The translations under genes were made by a program, and so were the position numbers. The notes below the pieces were generated by a model. It worked only from the letters and a program-made list of their open reading frames with translations. It made no database searches and had not been told where the DNA came from. A stretch of 10,338 nt of DNA from Hyphomicrobiales bacterium (lineage in GTDB: Bacteria > Pseudomonadota > Alphaproteobacteria > Rhizobiales > SZUA-8), in assembly GCA_003232175.1 (NCBI GenBank), contig QILX01000103.1, positions 1-10,338 of the forward strand. The letters run 5' to 3'. Positions 1 to 7,019 of this stretch are shown here, in pieces (position 1 is the stretch's first letter; each line of letters opens with the position of its first letter).

Positions 1-477
1 CGAGCCTGCCTGGTCAGATGCCGGTTGGCGGCGGCGCTGACCACGGCGATTACGGCCCGAGGACTGGGAATCGGGCTCACCGCGAGAACCTTGCGGGTTT
101 TCGCCGGATTGAGCGGTATCACCGGCGTTGTTATCTCCGGCCTCACGGCGTTCGGACGCGGGCGCCTGATCCCCGCGATTGGCATTGTCGTGGTTAGAGT
201 TGGCTTGGCCGGGGTTTAATTGCGCCGGCTGCATTGCCGCTTGGGCAACGGCGACGATACGTAAATAATGCTCGGCATGTTGCAGGTAATTTTCAGCAAC
301 AATCCGATGTCCCGATGACGTCGCATCCCGTGCCAGCGACTGGTATTTTTCAGCGATATGGGCAGCGGTCCCTCTGATTTTGGTTTCAGGTCCGCTTGAA
401 TCATAAATCCGACTGAGCGGATTGTGCTGTTTGCGGCCGCGTCCCCGCTGTTTCCTTCCATGCTGGACTTGTCTCAT
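1..477 (-). CDS. DUF4167 domain protein, C-terminus cut by window edge
   Basis: Reading leftward from the ATG at 477-475, this frame stays open for 159 codons to the window edge, so the gene is partial at its 3' end. The N-terminus is basic and Gly/Arg/Gln-rich (MRQVQHGRKQRGRGRKQ). It is followed by NPLSRIYDSSGPETKIRGTA and a helical stretch ending AENYLQHAEHYLRIV at about residues 61-75, which is the conserved core of DUF4167. From about residue 85 the chain becomes low-complexity, rich in Asn, Gln, Asp, Gly and Arg, as is usual for the family. The function of DUF4167 is not established; the basic start and disordered tail would suit nucleic-acid binding, but that is inference. In many alphaproteobacteria it follows prmC, as here, often with clpB next. 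No strong Shine-Dalgarno is visible (GGTGAAGA lies just before the ATG). Confidence 0.88.
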   Translation of the reverse strand, partial: MRQVQHGRKQRGRGRKQHNPLSRIYDSSGPETKIRGTAAHIAEKYQSLARDATSSGHRIVAENYLQHAEHYLRIVAVAQAAMQPAQLNPGQANSNHDNANRGDQAPASERREAGDNNAGDTAQSGENPQGSRGEPDSQSSGRNRRGQRRRQPASDQAGS

Positions 478-923
478 TCTTCACCATTCAAATTCTGGTT
501 AGGCCGAGGAATATTTCACCCGGCAGTTTAATTCAGGGGTTGGTAATCTGGCCGAACAGCCGATTGCATAACTTGTGCTCCGGCCAGCGCCCCGTTGCCT
601 GTCCGTATCGCGATGACATTCACCCGTGCAATTTTCCGGCCAACGAAATTCCCGATTCGATCAGGCTGAATATCCCCTCGCACAATTCAAACCAGCACGG
701 CATACAAGCCGAAATTAGTTTTGCGCAATTATCAAAGGCTTATTTTTGCCCTCAATCAGCTAAAAGTCCATGAAGCGGCTGTTTGAACCTTCGTACAGTC
801 CCCCTCCCAAGCCAATCCTCGCCCAAATCAGGAAAGCATACGGTGATCGCCCAACGCGATCTGTGTCATAGCCTGAAATGACACTAACTGCTTCGCCACG
901 GCTTTCCAAGTGCTTTTTGCGCC
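478..923. other. Gene-poor interval between prmC and the DUF4167 gene
   Basis: This stretch of about 446 bp has no convincing protein gene on either strand. The longest open frames are short, start at weak codons and resemble no family I know. It contains one clear inverted repeat (863-884, listed separately). I could not find a GC-rich hairpin with a T-run after the prmC stop, nor a confident -35/-10 pair for the DUF4167 gene, although its promoter probably lies here. No tRNA-like cloverleaf was seen. Confidence 0.6.
863..884. repeat. Perfect 7-bp inverted repeat with 8-nt centre
   Basis: The arms are GTGTCAT (863-869) and ATGACAC (878-884), separated by AGCCTGAA. It begins 39 bp beyond the prmC stop and lies about 385 bp upstream of the DUF4167 start. 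It lacks a following T-run on the prmC transcript, so a simple intrinsic terminator is unlikely. A dimeric regulator site or a 3'-end stem protecting the prmC mRNA are alternatives. Only the symmetry is seen directly. Confidence 0.5.
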
Positions 924-1865
924 TTATTTTACCCATGATTTCGTATTGACCCGCGCGGCAATTACCCGGTCGATACCGGAAAGATCAGATCGCGGCGCAC
1001 AACAAACAAGACCGACTTTGGAAAAAATTGTCGTGACCTCGCGTCCCTGCCCTTGGCCTATCTCCACCAGTAGCCAGCCGCCATCGGCAAGCCGTCCTGC
1101 CGCCAGATTTGCCAGGGCGCGGTAGGCGTCCAGGCCATCGGCGCCGCCATCCAGCGCCTGGCGGGGATCGAAGACGGCGACATCAGGATCAAGGCGATCA
1201 ATTTGGGCGGATGCGATATAGGGCGGATTACAGAGGATAAAATCGTAAACACCGGCCAAGGCTGCATCCCAGTCCGAACAGACAAATTCGGATCGCTCTG
1301 AAACTCCCATTTCCACCGCATTCAGCGCCGCGATCCGCAATGCGGCGGCGCTGATGTCCACTCCAATACCGGTCGCCTCCGGCCATTCAGCCAGCAACGT
1401 CAACAGGATCGCTCCTGACCCGGTTCCAAGATCGAGAAGACGAAAATGCCGGCCGTTATTTTCAGCCTGCCTATGGGTTCGGCGCTTGGCCAGCTCAAGA
1501 GCATATTCGACCACGGTCTCGGTATCGCCGCGCGGGTCCAGCACTGCTGGATCAAGCCGAAATTCGCGCCCATAAAACTCCCGTCTGCCGAAAATACGGC
1601 TTACAGGTTCCCCGACGGCGCGCCGGCAAACCAGGGCTTCAAATCGGTTTCTAGCCCCAGCCTGCAGAAGATCATCATGGTGGAGGATCAGCTCGGTCTG
1701 GCTGACGTTAAGGGTAAATCCAAGCAAAAGGCGGCCATCAAGCCCCGGCTGATCGATGCCGGCGGCGTGCAATTTGCGGCCTGCCGCGCCAAGGGCTTCG
1801 CCCACGGTGATACCGGTCCGCTTACCCACCGGTTTTCCGGCAGGCACCGGCCCGGAGTGCACCAC
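924..1865 (-). CDS. prmC: Peptide chain release factor N5-glutamine methyltransferase PrmC
   Basis: PrmC (HemK) uses S-adenosylmethionine to methylate the Gln of the GGQ motif in RF1 and RF2, which improves peptide release. The product is 313 aa. An N-terminal helical domain (about residues 20-90) precedes the Rossmann methyltransferase domain, with SAM motif I DLGTGSG at 145-151 and the diagnostic NPPY substrate-Gln motif at 213-216. Downstream, FDPRQALDGGADGLDAYRAL is typical of the family. The length is slightly above the usual 280-290 aa because of a longer N-terminus and a short insert near 130-140. The start is GTG at 1865-1863, sharing its G with the prfA stop (TAGTG), which implies translational coupling; a second GTG follows immediately. 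Sitting directly after prfA, whose product it modifies, is the common arrangement. Confidence 0.96.
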   Translation of the reverse strand: MVHSGPVPAGKPVGKRTGITVGEALGAAGRKLHAAGIDQPGLDGRLLLGFTLNVSQTELILHHDDLLQAGARNRFEALVCRRAVGEPVSRIFGRREFYGREFRLDPAVLDPRGDTETVVEYALELAKRRTHRQAENNGRHFRLLDLGTGSGAILLTLLAEWPEATGIGVDISAAALRIAALNAVEMGVSERSEFVCSDWDAALAGVYDFILCNPPYIASAQIDRLDPDVAVFDPRQALDGGADGLDAYRALANLAAGRLADGGWLLVEIGQGQGREVTTIFSKVGLVCCAPRSDLSGIDRVIAARVNTKSWVK

Positions 1866-2906
1866 TATAACGCTCCGTCCAGTGCCGCAAGCCGGCGGGC
1901 CTGGTCTTCGGCGATCAGGGCATCGATCACCTCGTCCAGGGCCGTGCCCTCGATAATCTGGTCCAATTTGTAAAGCGTAAGATTGATGCGGTGATCGGTT
2001 ACCCGCCCCTGGGGGAAATTATAGGTACGAATGCGCTCGGACCGGTCCCCAGACCCCACCTGGCCGCGCCGGTCCGCGGCACGCTCTTCGTCGCGGCGAG
2101 CCCGTTCGCGCTCCCCGCAACACTTTCATGGCTTTGGCCCGGTTCTTGTGCTGGGATTTTTCGTCCTGCTGGATGACGACAATACCGGATGGCAGATGCG
2201 TTATCCGCACCGCGCTGTCGGTGGTGTTGACCGACTGGCCGCCGGGGCCGCTGGCGCGGAAAACGTCTACGCGCAAATCCTTGTCTTCAATATTGACATC
2301 CACCTCTTCGGCTTCGGGCAGTACCGGCCCCCCCGACTCGGTATCGGGCACCCTTTGAACCCGGTGCACGCCGGATTCGAATTTGAGCCGCAGAAAGACC
2401 CCCGGCCCATCGACCGAGGCGACAAATTCCCGATACCCGCCAACTTCGCCTTCGCTGGCGCTCATGACCTCAACTTTCCAGCGGTGGATCTCGGCATAAC
2501 GCAGATACATGCGCACCAGATCGCCGGCGAACAGCGCCGCCTCATCGCCGCCCGTTCCGGCGCGCACTTCCAAAATGGCGCTTTTATCATCCGCTTCGTC
2601 CCTGGGCAGAAGATGCAGGCGGATCGCATCAACAAGGCCTGGCAAGCGGGCATCAATCTGTTCGATTTCCTCGCGCGCCATAGAGGTAATTTCGGCGTCC
2701 GCACCGGTATCATCGAGCAGCGCCACCAGGTCTTGCCGCTCTTTATCCGCGTCGCGATAAACGTTGATGACTTTTACCACCGGCTCAAGCTCGGCGTATT
2801 CCTTGGAAAGCCTTACATAGGTCGCGGCATCTGGCCCGGATGACATTTCCGAGCCGATGGCGGCAAGGCGCTCCACAAGACGATCGAGCTTTACGGTGTC
2901 CAGCAT
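1865..2906 (-). pseudogene. prfA: Peptide chain release factor 1 (RF1), frameshifted and internally deleted as given
   Basis: RF1 reads UAA and UAG and triggers peptide release on the ribosome. The frame from ATG 2906 shows the PxT stop-codon tripeptide (PDT, residues 187-189) and GGQ (222-224, in ASGPGGQSVNTTDS), but stays in frame only to KVLR (about residue 264, near 2115). The rest of RF1, from ERERARRDEERAA through RIRTYNFPQGRVTDHRI to the TAG at 1867-1865, continues in another frame. Family members have about four residues (like ARLY) between these parts, so 11 nt appear missing at 2113-2117. A second gap replaces the usual RIHTSAATVAV after TESGG with PV, a 27-nt in-frame loss at about 2325-2334. 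Adding 11 and 27 nt to the 1042 nt present gives exactly 360 codons, the normal size. A TTG at 2915 is an alternative start. This is either a damaged copy or a sequence or assembly error; I favour error. Confidence 0.93.
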
Positions 2907-2963
2907 CGGGCCCAATAGATTAAAGTCTGGAATTGCTCAGTGAACACGGCGATTGCAAGCAGG

Positions 2964-3980
2964 TCAGCCGCCGATAGGTTGCTCGGCAAGTTTGGTGAGC
3001 GATAAGCCCTGAACCGTCTGGCCTTGGTTTCCAAGAACCCCGGCAAAGGTCCCATCAACATAATATTCGATGGCCCCACCATCGCGAGTGGCAATAACCA
3101 GATCGCGCACATCGGGCAGACGCTGCACTTCACCCCGGCCCAATTGACGTTCGGTCACAATGCCGCCTTGTTGATCTTCAACCCGGAACCAGACATCTTT
3201 CAGCGCCCGTAGTGTCAATTTTCCAACACTGATACTGCCGCGGTCGATGGTGTGGCGTGGCAGCGGCTTGACCACCAAAATGCCACTCGTGGCGTTGCTG
3301 GAGGCCGGTGCCATGACAACCGAGGCAATCCGTATCGGCGCAAAAGCAGGCTCGGTGGCCGGTTGCGCGGTTTCGATCATTGGTACAATGGTCGGGGGTG
3401 CAATCGATGGTAGTGGTGCCGCCGGCAAGGCGTCGGACTTTGTCACGCCGGCGACCGGGGAACCGGTGTTCAGCGAGCGATCAATAAAGGAAATAATCCG
3501 GTCAGGAACAGGCCGCAAAAATTCGGTCACACTTTCGGCTGGAGCGGTAAACCACAAACCAAAGCCAACAGTTCCGGCAAGGACGGCCATGCCGCCCATC
3601 GAAATCATCCGCATAAAATCGCGGGAACGCTCAACGCCCTGCTGTTCGAAAACATGTTCACGTAAAGCCAGCTGGTCGCGAACGCGTTTAACCATGGGCC
3701 CGGTATCGAGGCCAAGATACATAGCATAAGAGCGCACATATCCAACCGCATGGGCCCAGCCGGGCAAGCCGTAATAGTTTTCTTCCTCGATGGCATAAAG
3801 ATAGTCAGACCGGATCCGGATCGCTTCGGCCACATCATCCAGACTTTCGCCACCCGCCTCACGAGCCGACCGCAATGTGGCACCGACACACCATTGGCTG
3901 GCCAGCACGTGCCGGTCGTCCGGCGGCGCTTCAATATAAGGGTCCTGCCCTCGTATAAATCTTGCCTGGTTTGTTGCCAT
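2964..3980 (-). CDS. RodZ-like helix-turn-helix membrane protein with C-terminal DUF4115 domain
   Basis: The 338-aa product has the RodZ layout. A cytoplasmic HTH domain of the Xre/HTH_25 type spans about residues 29-93 (ATLRSAREAGGESLDDVAEAI, then LPGWAHAVGYVRSYAMYLGLD). A single membrane segment lies at about 125-146 (MISMGGMAVLAGTVGFGLWF), then a Pro/Ala-rich linker to about 235, then a DUF4115 beta domain at about 253-332 (LTLRALKDVWFRV ... GRGEVQRLPDVRDLVIATRDGGAIEYYVDGTFAGVLG, quoted in part). In E. coli RodZ links MreB to the cell-wall elongation machinery; whether this distant homologue does the same is inference. The start is ATG 3980, with only a weak purine tract upstream. It precedes prfA by 57 bp with no terminator. 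The upstream region carries two CtrA-type boxes. Confidence 0.85.
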   Translation of the reverse strand: MATNQARFIRGQDPYIEAPPDDRHVLASQWCVGATLRSAREAGGESLDDVAEAIRIRSDYLYAIEEENYYGLPGWAHAVGYVRSYAMYLGLDTGPMVKRVRDQLALREHVFEQQGVERSRDFMRMISMGGMAVLAGTVGFGLWFTAPAESVTEFLRPVPDRIISFIDRSLNTGSPVAGVTKSDALPAAPLPSIAPPTIVPMIETAQPATEPAFAPIRIASVVMAPASSNATSGILVVKPLPRHTIDRGSISVGKLTLRALKDVWFRVEDQQGGIVTERQLGRGEVQRLPDVRDLVIATRDGGAIEYYVDGTFAGVLGNQGQTVQGLSLTKLAEQPIGG

Positions 3981-4014
3981 ATTTGGCTAACCCCAACCGA
4001 TCCCCATGGAACCG

Positions 4015-4023
4015 TCTATACTA
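4015..4023 (-). promoter_or_regulatory. Candidate -10 region for the rodZ-like gene
   Basis: On the minus strand this reads TAGTATAGA and contains two overlapping -10-like hexamers, TAGTAT (4023-4018) and TATAGA (4020-4015), 35-43 nt before the ATG at 3980. No good -35 hexamer lies 16-18 bp upstream, which would suit a promoter that depends on an activator bound at the CtrA boxes farther upstream. This is a weak call from sequence alone. Confidence 0.3.
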
Positions 4024-4053
4024 CGCAAATACGAACTCACTCTCAGGCGAATA

Positions 4054-4068
4054 TTAACATATGGTTAA
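4054..4068. promoter_or_regulatory. CtrA-type box 1 (TTAA-N7-TTAA)
   Basis: The sequence TTAACATATGGTTAA matches the full CtrA consensus of two TTAA half-sites seven bases apart, and on the minus strand it reads TTAACCATATGTTAA. It lies 74-88 bp upstream of the rodZ-like start. CtrA is the cell-cycle or motility response regulator of alphaproteobacteria. The match is seen; binding is inferred. Confidence 0.6.
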
Positions 4069-4083
4069 TGCTAATAGCCCAGA

Positions 4084-4098
4084 TTAAGCCAATATTAA
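4084..4098. promoter_or_regulatory. CtrA-type box 2 (TTAA-N7-TTAA)
   Basis: The sequence TTAAGCCAATATTAA, followed by C, gives TTAA-N7-TTAAC, again a perfect consensus. Its centre is 30 bp from that of box 1, close to three helical turns, so two CtrA dimers would sit on the same face of the DNA. Both boxes are in the 204-bp region between ptsP and the rodZ-like gene. Confidence 0.6.
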
Positions 4099-4141
4099 CA
4101 AAACCCACGAAGATTGCAAGAAAACCACATTTTGAAGATAA

Positions 4142-4179
4142 TCAAAATTTGCCCATTGCGAATTAGTTTCAAAATTTGC
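4142..4179. repeat. Two 11-bp direct repeats TCAAAATTTGC, 27 bp apart
   Basis: TCAAAATTTGC occurs at 4142-4152 and again at 4169-4179, in the AT-rich DNA just after the ptsP stop codon and upstream of the CtrA boxes. Each copy centres on AAATTT. The first copy also forms an inverted repeat with TTTTGA at 4130-4135 (TTTTGA-AGATAA-TCAAAA). They could be regulator sites or simply bent A-tract DNA. No function is assigned. Confidence 0.5.
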
Positions 4180-4184
4180 TTCAG

Positions 4185-6488
4185 CTAAACCTCGATGCCA
4201 TGACGCGCCGCATATTCAACAAGTTGTGGCCTTATTGTGGGTCCCGGCCGGTCCAAAAGCGAGGCCATGAAAAGCTCTATATCCTGAAAGTCGGTTTCCA
4301 GAAAAACAGCCTTCACCGGGCCAACGCTGGCGGGTGCCATGGAAATATGCCGGAAGCCAAGTCCCACAAGGGCCAGGGCCTCCAGAGGCCGGCCCGCCAT
4401 TTCGCCACAAAGTGAAATTGGCACGCCCATGCGCTCTCCGGCTTCTACAACCTTTCGCAAGGCCCGCATGAATGACGGATTTAGCGTGTCATACCGTTGG
4501 GACAGACGTGGATGCCCGCGGTCCGAGGCAAACATGAACTGAATGAGGTCGTTCGACCCCACCGAAGCAAAGTCGACATCATTTAAAAGGTGATCGAGTT
4601 GCCATAAAAGCGACGGAACTTCGATCATGACACCAAGGGAGACTTTATCGGGAACCGGGCCGCCACGGGTTTTTGTGCGCGCCATCTCCTGCTCGAAAAG
4701 AGCCTTGGCTTCGCCAAACTCATAAGCGTCCGCCACCAGCGGGAACATCACCCGCAAATGCCGCCCGGCGCTGGCGCTGATCAGCGCCCGCATCTGCAAC
4801 TTCAGCAATCCCGGCCGATCGAGCGCCATGCGCAAGGCGCGCCAGCCTAGGGCCGGGTTATCCTCCTGGGGACGGCGCAGGTACGGCAAAACCTTGTCCG
4901 AGCCGATATCAAGCGACCGGAATACCACCGGCCGGTCACCGGCGGCATCGAGGACGGCCCGGTAATGACGCCTTTGTTCTTCGAATCGGGGAAACCGCGA
5001 GGCGATCATGAACTGAAGTTCGGTGCGAAACAGTCCAATACCGGCGGCGCCAGAATCGTCCAGATTGGGCAGATCGACAAGCAGACCTGAATTAATATCG
5101 AGCGTAAACGGGGTTCCCTCTCGGCTGACGCTGGAAACTTTGCGCAAAGCGGCATATTGCGCCTGCTGACGGGCGCGAAACCGGACTTTGTCGGAAAATG
5201 CACTGACAACATCGAGATCGGGCCGGATATAGACCTCGCCGCTTTCGCCATCGACGATAATGGCGTCACCGGGCTCAATCCGGTCGGCAAGCCCTTCAAA
5301 TCCACCCACCGCCGCTACCCCGAGTGCGCGTGCCACGATGGCGACATGAGAGGTCAGGGAGGTGTCTTCGATGATCAGGCCACGCAATCGGCTGCGGTCG
5401 TAGTCCAACAGCTCCGCCGGACCCATATTGCGGGCGATAACAATGGCATCTTCGGGCAGGTCCTCGGCCGCCGGCGCGGTGGTTTTACCCGCCAGATGAC
5501 GCAATAGTCGCCGGGCAAGATCGTCAAGGTCGTGAAACCGCTCACGTAAATAGGGATTGGTCTGGCGCAGCATCCGCGCCCGCATTTCATTTTGCACCCG
5601 CTCAACCGCGGCTTCAGCCGTCAGCCCCGACCGCACCGCCTCTTCAAGCTTGCCGCTCCAGCTCTGGTCATGGGCGAACATGCGATAGGCTTCCAGCACA
5701 TCGTGATGTTCCCCCCCCAGCGCCAGATCGGAGGACGCCAGCATCACATCGACCGAAAGGCGGAGTTCCGCCAGCGCCGTGTTCAGCCGACCGGCTTCAT
5801 ATTCCACATCGTCCGAGATAATGACATCGACCACCACCCGGGGTTCGTGCAGCACCGCATAACCAAGGGCGATCCCATCGGTCAGCGACAGCCCCAGCCG
5901 GTGCAGGGACAATTTCTGGCCGTGGTCGGTGGCGGCGGCGGTCGGGGCAGTGCCGAAATTTCCCGTGGCAAGGGTTTCGGCAATCACCATGGCGGTGATC
6001 TGCAGGGCCTCGATCTCGTCCTCGGTATAGGTGCGGGGGCTGACATTCTGCACCACCAGAACCCCGATGGTGCGCCCCGAATGCAGCACCGGCACCCCTA
6101 AGAAGCTGTGATAGGTCTCTTCTCCGGTTTCGGGACGAAAGGCAAATGCGGGATGGGACTGAGCGTCCGAAAGGGCGAGCGGGGTGGCGTCGGCGGCAAT
6201 GGTGCCGACAAGCCCCTCGCCGAGTTTCAGCCGTGTCTGGTGAACCGCCGACCGCTTTAGGCCTTCGGTGGCGAAAAGCTCAACCTGGTCTCCTGGGACC
6301 GCGACATAGACCGAACAGACCTCCGCCACCATATTGGCGGCGATCAGGACGACGATCTGGTCAAGCCGGGTCTGGGCGCTATCCGGTCGCGCCATGATCT
6401 CGCGCAACCGGCGCAGCAACATGCGCGGCCCCGCGGCCGGTGGCACGCCACTTTGGGTATTGCCGTTCATTGCCGGCGACCCGGCCAC
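4185..6488 (-). CDS. ptsP: Phosphoenolpyruvate-protein phosphotransferase, enzyme I of the nitrogen PTS (EI-Ntr)
   Basis: EI-Ntr takes phosphate from phosphoenolpyruvate and passes it to NPr (PtsO) in the regulatory nitrogen PTS, in the cytosol. The 767-aa product has an N-terminal GAF domain (about 35-175; known in the family to sense glutamine), then the EI domains. The phosphorylated histidine is His381 in LTSHVAIVARALG; the preceding residues EDTS differ from the common GG-rich version. PEP-barrel residues are present: Arg488 in GLFRTELQFM, Arg524 in FRSLDIGSDK, Glu623 in MIEVPS, Asn646/Asp647 in SVGSNDLIQF and Cys694 in SLCGEMAGR. The length is normal. The start could be GTG 6488 or ATG 6470; the GTG lies inside a hairpin. 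The gene follows lysC by 48 bp, probably as one transcript, and ends in TAG. Confidence 0.95.
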   Translation of the reverse strand: MAGSPAMNGNTQSGVPPAAGPRMLLRRLREIMARPDSAQTRLDQIVVLIAANMVAEVCSVYVAVPGDQVELFATEGLKRSAVHQTRLKLGEGLVGTIAADATPLALSDAQSHPAFAFRPETGEETYHSFLGVPVLHSGRTIGVLVVQNVSPRTYTEDEIEALQITAMVIAETLATGNFGTAPTAAATDHGQKLSLHRLGLSLTDGIALGYAVLHEPRVVVDVIISDDVEYEAGRLNTALAELRLSVDVMLASSDLALGGEHHDVLEAYRMFAHDQSWSGKLEEAVRSGLTAEAAVERVQNEMRARMLRQTNPYLRERFHDLDDLARRLLRHLAGKTTAPAAEDLPEDAIVIARNMGPAELLDYDRSRLRGLIIEDTSLTSHVAIVARALGVAAVGGFEGLADRIEPGDAIIVDGESGEVYIRPDLDVVSAFSDKVRFRARQQAQYAALRKVSSVSREGTPFTLDINSGLLVDLPNLDDSGAAGIGLFRTELQFMIASRFPRFEEQRRHYRAVLDAAGDRPVVFRSLDIGSDKVLPYLRRPQEDNPALGWRALRMALDRPGLLKLQMRALISASAGRHLRVMFPLVADAYEFGEAKALFEQEMARTKTRGGPVPDKVSLGVMIEVPSLLWQLDHLLNDVDFASVGSNDLIQFMFASDRGHPRLSQRYDTLNPSFMRALRKVVEAGERMGVPISLCGEMAGRPLEALALVGLGFRHISMAPASVGPVKAVFLETDFQDIELFMASLLDRPGPTIRPQLVEYAARHGIEV

Positions 6489-6513
6489 GGGTGGCAGGCC
6501 AGGCCTCCCGTGG
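6485..6513 (-). promoter_or_regulatory. Hairpin covering the ptsP translation start region
   Basis: CCACGGG (6485-6491) and CCCGTGG (6507-6513) form a perfect 7-bp stem around a 15-nt loop in the lysC-ptsP gap. In the minus-strand mRNA the 5' arm carries the only purine-rich ribosome-binding sequence (GGGAGG) and the 3' arm contains the GTG that may start ptsP. Folding would hide both. No T-run follows, so a terminator is unlikely. Confidence 0.45.
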
Positions 6514-6536
6514 AATGATATATCACCGCCGGGCCC

Positions 6537-7019
6537 TCAATCTTCGTCGAGTCCGTAAACCGTATGCAGCGTTCGCAAGGCCAGCTCGGCATACTCCGCT
6601 CCAATAAGGACGCTGACTTTGATTTCCGAAGTGGTGATCGCAAGAATATTGATACCCTTTGACGCCAGGGCCTGAAACATCTGCGCCGCAACACCGGCAT
6701 TGCTGCGCATGCCGACACCGATCACCGACACTTTGACGATATTCGCCGATGAGGTGAGGTCGTGGTAGCCAATATCGGCACGGGCGTTTTTCAGCGTTGC
6801 CAGGGCGCGATCAAGATCGGCGGTGGGAACCGTGAAGGTCATGTCGGTGTTCTGGCCATCGTCGGAGATATTCTGCACGATCATATCGACATTGATGCCG
6901 GCGTCGGCCAGGGGCACGAATATCCGCGCCGCGACACCAGGTTTGTCCGCCACTTTGACCAAGGTGACCTTGGCTTCATCCTTGGCGTAGGCAATGCCGC
7001 TGACGACTTGGCTTTCCAC
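6537..7019 (-). CDS. Possible internally started aspartokinase beta subunit
   Basis: Inside lysC, in the same frame, GTG at 7019-7017 (Val260) is preceded by GAGGA (7031-7027) with a 7-nt spacer. Starting there would give a 160-aa protein, beginning MESQVVSGIAYAKDEAKVTL, made of the two ACT domains only. Some aspartokinases, such as those of Corynebacterium and Bacillus, make a separate regulatory beta subunit by internal initiation, and in Corynebacterium the start aligns with this position. The same bases encode the acidic DEDEIV segment, so the ribosome site could be coincidental. Confidence 0.35.
   Translation of the reverse strand: MESQVVSGIAYAKDEAKVTLVKVADKPGVAARIFVPLADAGINVDMIVQNISDDGQNTDMTFTVPTADLDRALATLKNARADIGYHDLTSSANIVKVSVIGVGMRSNAGVAAQMFQALASKGINILAITTSEIKVSVLIGAEYAELALRTLHTVYGLDED

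Noticed and set aside
540..773. 77-codon plus-strand frame in the prmC-DUF4167 gap
   Set aside because: It starts at TTG with no ribosome site, has an unusual residue mix and resembles no family; it looks like chance open sequence.
2113..2117. Programmed frameshift in prfA analogous to the one in prfB
   Set aside because: There is no in-frame UGA with an upstream Shine-Dalgarno-like slip site, conserved residues are missing at the junction, and a second deletion lies upstream.
2031..2843. Long plus-strand open frame opposite prfA
   Set aside because: It is a shadow of the RF1 coding sequence; the minus strand has all the recognisable motifs.
2947..2973. CGGCG/CGCCG inverted repeat between the rodZ-like gene and prfA as a terminator
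   Set aside because: The stem is only 5 bp with a 17-nt loop and no T-run; read-through into prfA seems more likely.
3981..4184. Possible replication origin because of AT-richness and paired CtrA boxes
   Set aside because: I found no DnaA-box cluster (TTATNCACA-like) and no typical origin-flanking genes; a promoter region explains the boxes better.
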